A DNA stretch of 64,000 nt from Liolophura sinensis (lineage: Eukaryota > Mollusca > Polyplacophora > Chitonida > Chitonidae), in NCBI RefSeq assembly GCF_032854445.1, contig NC_088301.1, forward strand, positions 47,611,116 through 47,675,115. The letters are read 5' to 3'. A program made the translations under genes and the position numbers. The notes beneath the pieces were generated by a model that was not told the DNA's origin, ran no database searches, and worked only from the letters and a program-made list of their open reading frames with translations. Positions 49,698 through 62,100 of the stretch are shown piece by piece. Positions within the stretch are counted from its first letter, which is position 1. Each line of letters starts with the position of its first letter.

Positions 49698-52600
49698 CTG
49701 AAAAATACAAAAACAAACCGCTAGATGTATAAGATCAAACAGGATTCTTTACAGTAAAGTCTTTATGTACATGTATGTATAACACCGGTATTTCTCCTCA
49801 GAAATGACCTATTACCTGGATACTTTTAGCTGGAGAAGGAATTTTGTTAGAAACAGATAACCAAACAAAGTAAACAAACTTGTAACACTACATATACCAT
49901 ATACTGGAAAATATGCACATTTCCAGGAAGTTTTGTTTCTTTTCTTTCATTGATTTTGTCGACATAGAACAGCTATGAAAACAAACGCCACACCAATAAA
50001 CCATTACCACCTGCCATACAATACGTGTCTGCAGATATTATTTTGCAAGAGTTGTCTCCCATGAAACAAGGCCTGCATCTAGAATTATAATTCCCTATGA
50101 ACAACAGATACATATATTATAATAGGTAGAATGACTCACATGTTGGGAAAATGATAAATTGATTCAATTGTGTCTTCTGATATTTCATTTAAGGATTTTA
50201 TTGGTTTATTTATTTACCCACATACATGTACAGGTACCTATGTGAACATGATTTCATGTACGTCAAAAAATAAAATTTGAAACAAAATTACATGAGGCAT
50301 TGGTAAAGGATGCCCTAACTGCTGGTTGCATCATTAAATCTGGTGCAAGATGGTGAGCTATTTTATATTACTATGCCTTATCTAAAATTAGCGTAATCAA
50401 TTAGATGTTATTTTATATATATATTTAATAGTTAAAAGTTCTGAAAGCCAAGAAGATGAAGATAAGCATTGGCACTGAAGGACAATTCACTCCAAGTAGC
50501 CATGTTGTAGAAGCCCTTGTGAACTTGGCCAATCGCTAGTGCTGAAGGCGTCACGTGATAATTAGCTGTCACATCAAAAACCTATTAGCTCTCATTTGTC
50601 AGTGTGATTTCTTATAGTGAATGGACATATATCGATGCAATAAATTGGATTTTGCAGTCAGTTCGAGTGTTAAAGTGATGCATTTTGGACCACACGTTTA
50701 TGAGCAGGGAAGTGAGAACGACTGCCCGTGTCACAATGTGTCCATGTTAGGCAGGATACTTCGGTAATTTGTCAGGGTGAGCTGGCAAGTAAACCACCCC
50801 TGTAGAGTCATTGCTTGAAGAAAAATGTTGTGACTTTGCATTATTTTTCCTTAACAAAGTCAGATTTATTGCGAAAATATCTTCCCAATATCTGAATGAA
50901 AGGGTCTGTCATCAATCAGAAGCTCCTGCTATGTTCGGTAAATTTCCTGAAGTCTGTGCTGCCAGCTAGGCCAAGTGCTTACACCCATGCGGGACAAGTA
51001 CAAGGAGGATACCTAAAACAGGACGTTTGTGTCTGCAAACGTCGCCCTGACCGAGAGCCAAACTAAAAGAAACATTGGCCCTTTGGACACGGAACAGAGC
51101 TGATACTCTTTGGTTGGGTATCAGGCGTTTTTGTTTGTATTGTCACATTGTTTAATACCGATTGTACAGGGGAGCTCTCAGGTTTTGTGACATCACTCTA
51201 GATATCTATAACATGGCAAAATGGCGTCACCAAATGAGTGACTAGGTACTAAGCTTGTTTGCTATTTATTCTGTTAATAAGCGGTGCAGAATTTTAAAAA
51301 TATTTTTAGAACATTTCTGGAATACTATTTTAATAATTAATTCAGCTTTATTGGCTGACTTTATGTTCACTTTAATATACACACGCTATGCAGTTATCGT
51401 GTGATAGCCACCTAACCAAAGTTTTGCAGGAGTCCACTTGTATGATTGGTACTGCTATGAAATAGCATAAGGGCCATTTAATCAGGTATGTATGTTGCAG
51501 TTTATTATATCTGTGACCAATAGAGAACAAGTATGTGAAGATAAATTCCTGAGGTGCCATATTTGGACAGAAAGCCATCCGTCAGTACAGTTTTGTCCTC
51601 TGGTCATATCTTCCCTGACTTATTTGTGAAGGTGATCATCCTTTATAGCTGGCTAGCAGAGATGTGTTGCTTTGTAAACTAACGTTTAAAAACAGGCTTT
51701 AGCAAGTACTGACCCTGTAGAGGTCAGACAACACTGGAGATGGTTAATGTAATTACACAGCTTACACATAAATTTGCCATACCGGCAACATCCTATGTGG
51801 TAAAAGATAGGGTAGGAAATTTGTCCTACCAACAGACAGATTGATATAGCAACCCAAGACAGAGCTGCTTGCTGAGGCTAAAAATAGTAGAACCTGCTGG
51901 TGGCATATACCTGAGATGACAACCCCAGTAGGTTGATGAGCACTATTTTGGCATGTAATTTTCAGGCCTACCAGGACCCATTTTTATTACCCTATTATCT
52001 CTACCTTTTTGCATATGAAAGAGCAACTTTCAGTGTGACTTAATATGTACCCTTCCACTTCTGGAAACAAATCTATATTCGTTTGGTTCGCCCATTTCAG
52101 GGCTTCAGAGAAACTATAGTTTTATCAGTCTACACAGAATAACGCATCATGCCCTCATAATATTCTTGAATAAACACCTTGCAAAGGTTGATGATTTACA
52201 ATAGACTTTATAACTTGGGCGTGCATACATAATGTTTCACATGTTAATATCTAAACACATGTTAATATCTAAACACATGTATCGTATCATTAGACTTTTT
52301 TTTTAAATGTACTGGAATTTAACAGTAATTATTGATTTATTGTTTCCAGTTAATCTCTTTGGCATAGCCACAAGAGTCATCTCCGTATACAAGTATACAC
52401 ACTAACTATAAACACTAACATCAAAACATTCAGCTCATTTCACAAATGGAGTAAAATTCAGAAAGCTCTGAGGTCCACCTGTATTTAGCTGTGCATTACA
52501 TGTATTTTGATCAAATTCAAAGAAGATGTGCCATATGTCTTAATGGAAAACTGATCACTTGGCAAGTCTTCATGCTGTATGCACTTTAAGTCTTCTATAT

Positions 52601-54436
52601 ACTGTTTGTTTGGGCCAAACATACATGTAATTGTGACCTTGTTCTGTGTAATCAGCAAATGTAAATGCACATTTAAATACTCTCTGCATACACATGAGTG
52701 TATTTGAGAAATTACAGAGTTGTGTGCATGTGGAAAAGCTCCTTCACATTTACAAGTACTACACTATAAACAGGATTTGCAGATGCAAGCAGCATGAGAT
52801 AGAAAAGCAAGCACATGGATAGAGAACACATGCGATCTTACACGCTGACCCACATTGACATTGGATGTTTATAAAAGGGAATTATTGATCGTAGCATGTC
52901 AGCATATACAGTGAAGGCAGCCTTTCTATCACTGATCCCCAATTTAATCTCACTCCTTAAAACTTCACGGTAACCCAAGGTCCAGCAAAGTGTTAACAGT
53001 CAAAAAGAGGCTTTGTAATAGACTCAAAGTGTCCTGAAAGCTTTCCGCTGTACATGTTGCATACGGTTATTTTACCATTCATTGATGTCTCTGCGATTAC
53101 CAGGCTTTAACACTGTTGCTAATGGTAACATATGGCCATAGTGCTGTTAAGCATTATGATATTGCTGACTATACAAAGAGCACATTCAAATTCAGAGTGT
53201 TTTTTACCAACAATAGAATATTGAGGGCCGTTCTACTGTCGTCAACACTGACAAGTATTTGTCCTTTAACTACTCACATGGGTAAATACACAGATTAAAA
53301 CTCCATATGTATTTTCACTGTAATAATACTGGATGCTTGAATGAGTTGTGAAAATTTTTATTCGATATTTTATCCTGTATTTACCAAGCCAGAGACATTT
53401 TAAAGGCGCCAATATTGTTAGTCAGAAGCATTTTGATGACTTCCAAATATTCATCTGGTAAATCATACGCATGTACCCAATACTGGTCATTCCATATCAA
53501 TTTGTTTCTTCTACTAATTTTCAAGCATACAGAGTGAAAGTAACCAAACATGGCCAAGATTATACAATCTATTCTTTTTTAAGGCTGAGAGGTGAAGACT
53601 TGGATGCATCTTCTGTTTAACCATAAATCTATCCCAATAGCTGGATGATAATTTGATATCCCTGAAAAGCCCCAGACGTTCCCATTACGTAACTGGATTT
53701 TAGTCAAAGTAGTGTGTATGGTTTCTTGCCGTAATTATTGTTAGCCACAATCTAATTAGCTAAAAAGAACTTCCATGAGATGAAACAAACCTATATATTG
53801 AGTAGGCAGCAATCCAGCGCCGCTATAAATACCATATTGCCAGCTAAACATTACCTTTTAGAATGTGATTTCCTACATTGTCCATGTTTAATTTCATAAC
53901 CCCAAGAAATACATTGATTGATACGGTTTTCTTTGGGTTAAAACTATGTACATGTATTAATCTTCCTAAAAATTTCTCAAGCAATATTGGCATACATGTG
54001 ATTTTGAGTCAAATTTACTTAGTATGTGAGATTTACTAACGCATTTTAAAATTGGTCACTACATGACAAGTTTACATGTGGAGGAAACCAGAGTGCTCAA
54101 AGTAAACTTCTTGAGTTAAAGCTGCTACCAAAAAGGTAATGGATGGAATGGAACAAAAGACCACACTGATCAAGGCCTTATAGTCACTGAGAGCCAGTAC
54201 TTTAAACATGAGTAAATAAAATGAAAATACAGCACAATTAAACTGAATTCTCATAAGATATATTTTTGTTTCTTGAGCAAACTCTGACACGAAAACACTC
54301 ATGGTGTCTTCAGAGACTTAATCACAGTCATCACCTTATTTTTTTTTTTTTTGCAGATAACAGTCCAATCCAGGTAAAAATTGATTGACCTTTACTTTAA
54401 TGTCAGGGTTTAAGAGCAACAAAGCTTGTTATTTGT
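49698..54436 (-). other. Presumed PRKAR2 intron; short tandem repeat inside
   Basis: No exon of the cAMP-binding domains was recognised. CACATGTTAATATCTAAA is tandemly duplicated at 52238-52273 with a partial third unit. A fragment of the second dispersed repeat (GGAGGAAACCAGAGTGC) is near 54077. Confidence 0.35.
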
Positions 54437-55000
54437 TCATGACAATATCATACTGTTCATGTCGACAAGCATGCCATCAAGGTCTCTAATCCTTAAGCTG
54501 CACACTGAGTCCTTCTGACGCAAGAGACATGCCTGAGTTGTAAGCCAGTCAGAGGTATGAGGTAAAATATCGATACCTAAGTGATAATTTGTGTAAGCCT
54601 GACCAGCTTCAGACATCTTGGAGACCCCATAGACAAACTCTAACTCATTCAGCACAGATGGAGTAAATCCCCTCTTTACCAAGGCACCCCAGCTGGTCAA
54701 TTACACCCAACCTCATCCCGCAAGGACATAACCAATTTCAAATCAATATGCAAAGCATGCGTGAAACCATGTGTATCTCTCATTCGTTGCGATTGTTGGG
54801 ACAGCTGATCTAAGGACAGAGTCTTGTGACTGTTTACAGGACCATGTCTTAGCCTCTGTTGACACCCTCCTCCACACTAATGTAATACCCTCCTAGATCT
54901 CCACCTGTGAAATCTCTCACAAGCAACTACACACACTCACATCTCGGCTGTGCTCATCTGGTGCCCTCTCCCAGCAACTTAAAAGTTGATTCAGGGTACA
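54437..55000 (-). pseudogene. Unidentified decayed coding-like relic
   Basis: Minus strand 54700-54437 is open for 87 codons with a protein-like composition (for example KRGFTPSVLNELEFVYGVSK, then YHLGIDILPHTSDWLTTQA). Stretches further upstream on the same strand, up to about 55000, look similar but lie in other frames (for example RMRDTHGFTHALHIDLKLVM). The family is not recognised; host pseudogene or old mobile-element fragment are both possible. Confidence 0.3.
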
Positions 55001-58000
55001 CAGTCACACACTTCAGGCTTTGAGTATCCAGCAGTGACCTGCCACACTGCACACCTAACCACTCAACAACCTGCAAGATCATGTCCTCAGTAATAAACTT
55101 CAGACCTTGATGCTATTCAGGCCCAATTGACATGCCTGGGTTTTATGTTTGAAGTGTTCCATCTAAATTTTCACACAGACCATTCAGACATACCAGAAAT
55201 TTTAAGTACTTCCCTTTACAAAACAAAACACAATACATATAACCTAACAACTACATGTACTTGCTAACATTTAGATTTTCATTCGCTGTTGCCTTGAAAG
55301 CATGGAAGACGTCTGAGTGAGGTATATATTTTTCTTTTCTTATATCATCACAATATATAATGGCTGAAATAATGCCCAAATCATGTCATTAACCTTAATT
55401 ATTCAATCAGTCTTTCCTGACTTGTATTATCAAATTTATCATCTGAAATTCCGTTCAAATCTGACATACACCTGAACTTGCCCTAGTCTTTACAATTCTG
55501 ATATTGTTGATTTTCCTACGTATGAAAGTAGTCTGCTGACTGGCAATTCACATTGCAGTCCTCTAAAAACCAACAGATTTTCTCTGGCCTACAAAATGTC
55601 TATTTACAGAATCTGTTCCCTGGCACTAGATATCTATGCTGACAATACCACTTTACCAATCAACCAGAATTCTTCAGTTCACTGGAAAAGTAAACCAGTG
55701 GGATTTCAGTTTATTGCTTCAAAACATGTATCAATAAAGGCAGTTCCCTTAAGAGTGTTGAAATACCAAGTAGTACATCACCAATCCCAAGTCAAATGTA
55801 GTACTGATTAAAAGTACAGATCAACAGAGTATTAGTTCCAACAACTGTTCATTTCGACAACAAAAAGTACAGCCTTTGCCTACACAAGTAATAGCCCTGC
55901 TAGTCTGCAGTATTTGAATACAAAACTTTGTTCTAATGCCAAACACTTGTCCTAGCTCATCATGGAAGTGAAGCCATTCTTGGCAGTGTAAAAAAGAAAT
56001 CGACAGTCGCATGAGTGGTACAACTCAATCACAAGACACCAATATTTCATCAGGAGCTTTGATGAAGTTGGACAGAAATACTAGTATAAAATAGCTCAGG
56101 GCGAGGCTGAGAGATCCATTATCTTCGTGTTGATGGGAAGCACAGACAGACTTCCCATCCTGACCCAATCTATAACCAGTGGCCGATTTGTCATTTCAGG
56201 TGAAGTGCATCAGTCCAGCACAATCTAGGGCTGCATGCACTTCCTCAACCAATATGGCAAATGGTTTTTCTTCACTTGACAGAGAAATCAGAAAGTTGTT
56301 ACTGAACCATATAATTGTTGGTGACATTTTCTGGCTGAGAAGATTGACTTGCACGCCCCATTCAATAGGGTATACAGAAAAAACTCTGTCTGAACAGGGT
56401 GTGAATGAGAATTGATTTTAACGGGGGGTGTTGCACAAAGAATATTTGCATGACGGGTGGCAAACCCAACTGGAACACATTAAATCCACTTGTAAGTGTT
56501 ATTACACTCCTAAGTAACCACACAGGCAAAATGCTTAAGCCCACCCATGAGGTTGTCTGAATCTAGGCCAAGTGCCATAAAACATTTCTAATCAATCATA
56601 TTCTTCCACAGCCCGTAGGATACATCATGGCAGAATTTTACCGCTGTCTTAAGCCATGGTGAGCTTTATTGTCCAGCCATAGTGCATGCAATCATTATTT
56701 TATATAGGTGCGTCATTCCAATAAGCATAAAGCTAAGAAGAATCCAGTCACAGCTGTTGTAAAGAACTGACGAATTCAGGATTGATTGGTGCTTACCATT
56801 GGTCAGCGCCTCACTTATTCCAACACAAAACATAAACATGAAACATGTGCATTAATAAGTTTGATGGGTTAACTGTGGCATTGAGGTATTATAGATCAAT
56901 TTACAAAACATAACAATGCACTGTCCTTCATGAGATTTTTCCTATCACAAAGGGCAGTCAAGGTTAGTCACAAAGAAAACATTACAGCTTATCGATGGCT
57001 TTCACTGTAGTAATCTACAACCATCGATGTTACCAACAATTTTACTGCACTTATAATACAGCTATGAATTATATTAATATCAATGGCCATTTCCACAATG
57101 CTTATAAAATACACTCCAATGCACTAAAAATGCCTTAGACATAATCACTGTTGCAAGAAGGTGTTTACCAGGCACTGGAAGCTCAGGCCTGATGATTTTC
57201 GTATTGAACAGTCAAGGTCAATCAAAAACAATATGATTTCTTCTACTTGACTTGATGTACATGTGGAACAATTCTGAAGAATTGTCTTCACATAAAAAAA
57301 CAAGCCCATCATGAAATGTAACCTAAAAAACTGACCAAGGTCACAGGAATGAATAACGTTTCTCAATGCTTACTAAAGTGTACATGTGGTTTGATTAGCT
57401 CTGAATCTCAAAGGATACATGAAATACTTGGGTTTTTTTTCTTAATACAGATTATATGATGAGGCCTAACATATGAAAGTACAAAAAAAACCTTCTCAAA
57501 TTTCTTCTTGGTACATAAATATCGCCCCAGTGTCAGTACTGAAATTAATTAGCCGGCTGCATATATGTTGGGAGAGCCCAAATTGGTGGCGCTGACGGTA
57601 CGTTCATAGATGACATTTCCGAAACTTCTGATCACAAAGGCAGATTTTTTTTGGGGGGCATATATGTCTTTCTTTTTTTTGAAGAATACAGAGTCTCTTC
57701 ATTAATAATTTATTAGTCTTTTAAAACATTTGGAAATGTTACACTATCAATGTTCATAAAAGGTAGGTTTTAGAATGTTTGCCTCAACCAAAATGTTTTA
57801 ATGATGTAACACCTTTCAGTTTTCAACACCTACAACTAACAGGTACCATAACATAAGGCATTAAGAGAATCCCACCAGTTTGCCTGCTATAGCGGTCAAC
57901 TAGACAATGGAATTAGAATAAAGATTAAAACTGTAAAGTGTTATGGTGATAAAGACCTTATTGTGGGGAGTTCGTCGACAAAAATGGGGCAGTGGTCTTT

Positions 58001-58540
58001 GATATGCAAATTGCTTCCCATGATTGGCTATCCGTGTACTATGGGTGGCCACTGCAGCCCTCTAGTTGGCTGAACAAATACTCAGCTTACAACAGTGACT
58101 GTCTGCAGGGATGGTTTAAACATTCCGTCACAGAATAGGAAGGCACATGCACCAACCAGTGTAACAGGATCCTAGTACTAATACAGATGTGGAAAGCTTT
58201 CTACAGATACTATATATGCCAGGTAATTTGGTATACACCAAGGTAAATTCTGACACTCTATAAATCTGGTAAAGGAGCTAGAAAGACAAAAAGCTTATCT
58301 AGATAAGTGAATGCATAAGAAACTGTAGCCCTACAAGAAAGGCTTGTAGAAATCAGTGTTTACAGCAGAACAGAACGAAGTCAATCTCTATGTGTGTCCA
58401 CAAAACAGGAATATGGTAAAATCACCAGAGGAACCCAATACCCTTCTTGTTCTCTTACATTAAGGTAGGCATGTTCATAAAATTTATAACCCTACATGAA
58501 ACCTTTGTTGATTACAAGATAATTTAGACAAAAAAAAATT
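55001..58540. other. Presumed intron or intergenic DNA, nothing recognised
   Basis: AT-rich, with small open frames on both strands that lack family motifs or paired splice sites. Confidence 0.35.
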
Positions 58541-58544
58541 CTAT

Positions 58545-59160
58545 GTATACATCACCAAAGCATCTTTATCAAACCCATGAAGTCCCACGAAGATATGTTG
58601 AAAACTGGTAATAGCTGAGCCAAACATAGAGCTCTTACTCTGAGGCTACACATACACGTGTGAACACATCAAGTCCAAAACATGGTATTTTTTTTTACCA
58701 AAACAGAAAAATCAAGCTGACCCAAATAAAAAAACTTACTTCATAACAGCGAGCTAAAAATGCAAATATCCCTAATTATTCACAATGAGTGAATTCCCCA
58801 ATCCTTTTTATCATTCCCGTCAAATTTTATAAAAATGATGTGAAAACTGTTGGAATATCTGACCTAAACATAAAACCTTACACTGGACAACAAAACCGTA
58901 CTGGCTATGATAAAATGGCAAAGTCCAAAACCTTATAAATTGAATAAAAATGCAAACATCCCCAATTTATGTTCAAAATGAGTAAATATCCAAATCATGT
59001 TCATCATTCCCACCAAGTTTCATAAAGAAAAAATAGCAGACGCAAACATAAAACCTTACTCAAATGACCCAAACAAAAAAGTTTACTCAGACACCAACAC
59101 CACTTTTCCCCTTCACGCACAATACCTTCCTTTAACTTCGTAATGGCGAGCTAAAAACTA
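58545..59160. repeat. Imperfect tandem repeat, about three units near 180-200 bp
   Basis: Recurring blocks: GACCCAAATAAAAAAACTTA and GACCCAAACAAAAAAGTTTA; GCGAGCTAAAAATGC and GCGAGCTAAAAACT; AATGCAAATATCCCTAATT and AATGCAAACATCCCCAATT; AACATAAAACCTTAC twice; TCATTCCCGTCAAATTTTAT and TCATTCCCACCAAGTTTCAT. The unit order is kept, so this is tandem amplification or a multi-unit repeat element. Confidence 0.6.
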
Positions 59161-62100
59161 GATGCACATCACCATGGTAACACTTAAAAACTATGATCAG
59201 CCAGGTTGTCATAATCAGACCTTACGAGATGATAAGATGGGTCAGTTTGTATGGAATTGCTATGCTTATATTCTGGTAAGCCGCATCAATTTATATTGTT
59301 GTTTTAAGGGTAGAATAAATACTTTTTCAATGTCAGAGGTGGGTATAAAAATAAAACTCATAATCCATTCTCCTTGTTGCCACTCTCTAGAGTCACTTTA
59401 CATGTCTGCCACCACTAGACATGTTTCACCTTTGGAATCCTGTGTCATGCAAGTAGGCTTGTTAAGGCTTGGACTCAATACTGACGCCCTTACGTGGGTG
59501 TGTTTTTTTTTTTTTTTTTAGCATTTATCAATAAAATTGAGCATACTTTAGGTAAAGAGAATACATGTGTACAAGTATTAATAGAACAAGAGGTTGAAAC
59601 AGAGTTTTCTTCTTTTCTGACATCATCACCATGACCCTAATGACCTACAAATTGTTCAAGATTTCTGAACGAAAACTACTAATGGTCGCAGCCACGTAAA
59701 GCGAATGTAGGAAATGTGGCATGCCCTGCAAATAGTACATTCAAAATTATATAATTTGTGGGAAATGTGGCCTATCCCAGCAATTTTCGTGCTAAGGACA
59801 TATTTACATCATTGGAAAGACTTGGAAAAACAGGAAAATCACAAAACAGCCAGATCAGGCAAAATAAAAAAAGTGAACTCTCAGTTTTATTTTTATTCCA
59901 TCTTTAGATTTTTGATATTACATCACCCTCTACACCGCAAAATGAAATTGGGGTGGTCCAAATAAAAAAAAAATGGACAGAAAAATAAAGTTATTTTAAC
60001 AGCCCAATAAAAACTAGGTAGGCAGGTTGTGTTATGCCCAATGAATGTTTTTTTATTTTTTTTATTGACAATGCTGTTTAACTGTTCACATAAACCTACA
60101 AAATTCTAAAATTTCAAGGTGTGTTCATAAAATGGCATCCTGACTGACTGCAACATTCTACATAGGCAAGATCACATTCGAAAGCAAGACTACTGAGCAC
60201 AGTGCAAAAGACCTTCAGCAGGGCGGCGATGAAGACTTAAAAGGACGCCTTTAAGCAAACCTGTGTGATTCATCTAAATACTTCTTGTTCCAATAAATTA
60301 ACTATTTTCCCATAAAGTGACAGTGCATTAGCATGGATTCTGATCCATTCCTTCCACATCATGACGAACACTGCTGGAGCCGTTTTAACACACGTACATA
60401 CACGCAGCAACATGTATTCCATGTGAACTGGTCATGATACATGATGAGGGAACTTCAGACATTCGGATATCTTTGGACAGATTATAAATTACCTCACTGA
60501 GAAAATATTATGTAAAGCCAAAGTCACCTAACGAAATCCTCAACAATAAGACGGGCCATGTCCAAACATGTACATTAGTCTTCAAGTGTTCTGAGAAAGT
60601 TGAAGGGTGAATCTTTGAACTAATATCTGGCTTTGGGCTTGAATTTGTTATTGTGGCAAAAATAAAAAACAAAAAACAAAACAAAAAAAAAAATATATAT
60701 ATAATAATAATAATAATACATACATTTGCACATATAAAACAGTTTGTTTAAAAAAGAAACAAGTTGTCGAAATGTACCCAAATGTACCCATTTCTAAACT
60801 TATAAATGAAGCACATGCTTGAGCCTATGTTCACATCCTCTATTATTTGGTAGATTTCAACTAACAGCTACATCTAGAGAGAACATTTAGTATTTTTCGG
60901 CCACTGGCCCAAGAGCACCTAAAGATTCATACTTTTAGCCTACTAGAGACATGGTTAAAAGTAAGAGGAAAAAATGCGAGTCTTCCAGGTATATATGATT
61001 ATCCAGATGAGAAGTGAAATGTACAAGTATGAGGTTGTGAATGATCATACAAATATGTGTACATTACATTACATACATGTACTTAAGTTTACTTGCACAC
61101 AGGTTTAAAGTGGACATTTTCCTATCAGTACACACAGATTTAATAGAGACAATGAAGACATTTCACAACCAAATGTTTTTTTAGAAAAAGTATTGCACAA
61201 TACATGTCAAATTTGCTGAGTATTTACAGTGCTTTCATTCTGAAGATATAGACATGCACAAAATCCACTTTCCTCACTTGGTGCAAAATTGTTACCTGAA
61301 GTCTTTCAGAACATCAAGAGCAATAACCAAAATCATCATAAACATCATTCCCTTAACCATTTGACTGCGTGCAGTCAAACGTTACTCGCAGTTAGCAGAA
61401 GTTGCTGATCAGTTAAAATCTGGCAGTTGCTATCATGGTATTGAAGTGTAAATATAGCACTTACTGGCTACAGCTCAGACACAGTAATTCTTAAAACTAA
61501 CATTAGTGCTCTTCCAACTCTCTTTTGCGTGCCACTCAATTCTTGATCAATAACGCTGAAGTAAGATTCCTGTTTAGACATGGCAGTTTAGGTCAATATC
61601 TTGGGGTTCTTCAAAGACATGCACCCTTTTTAGCTGTGATTAATGACGGGCGTCTTGGCTTTCCAACTTTATTGGAAGTTTTTACATTAATGTGAAACTA
61701 TCAAATTTAACTACTGCAAATGTGAGCAAAGAAATGCCCAATTTGTGAGGCATTCAAGAATAACTACTGTGACACAAAACTGCAAATATTGGAGAGATAT
61801 ATCACAGAGCTAAAAATCTGTTATCCAAGCAAAGTGAAAAACCTGCTACACATGTGCATCTTCCCCACCAAGCACAAACATCAATCCTGAGGTTGTCTCG
61901 GCAGCAAAAAATTACTCTTTTTATTCCTTTAATTTCACGAGAGGTTTTTGCATTGGCAGTATTTTGCAGCATGATCCATTTATATAGAATACTTTCTGCA
62001 GTATGTTGGCCCTAGAAAGACTTTTAAAAGAAAGAAAATGAGAAATGAATTGGCAGTTGCCTATCCTTTGGATCAAGTACAGCTAATATCATTTACACTA

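Noticed and set aside
59068-59090. Sequence ACCCAAACAAAAAAGTTT identical to the left edge of the composite element
   Set aside because: It belongs to a local tandem unit (also GACCCAAATAAAAAAACTT at 58.7 kb) and has no ACAAGTT array; treated as chance similarity of A-rich sequence.
61297-61365. Minus-strand ATG with a hydrophobic start (MVKGMMFMMILVIALDV) ending at a GTAACA donor, like a signal-peptide exon
   Set aside because: No second exon, promoter or homologue visible; a single short exon of this kind is easily chance.
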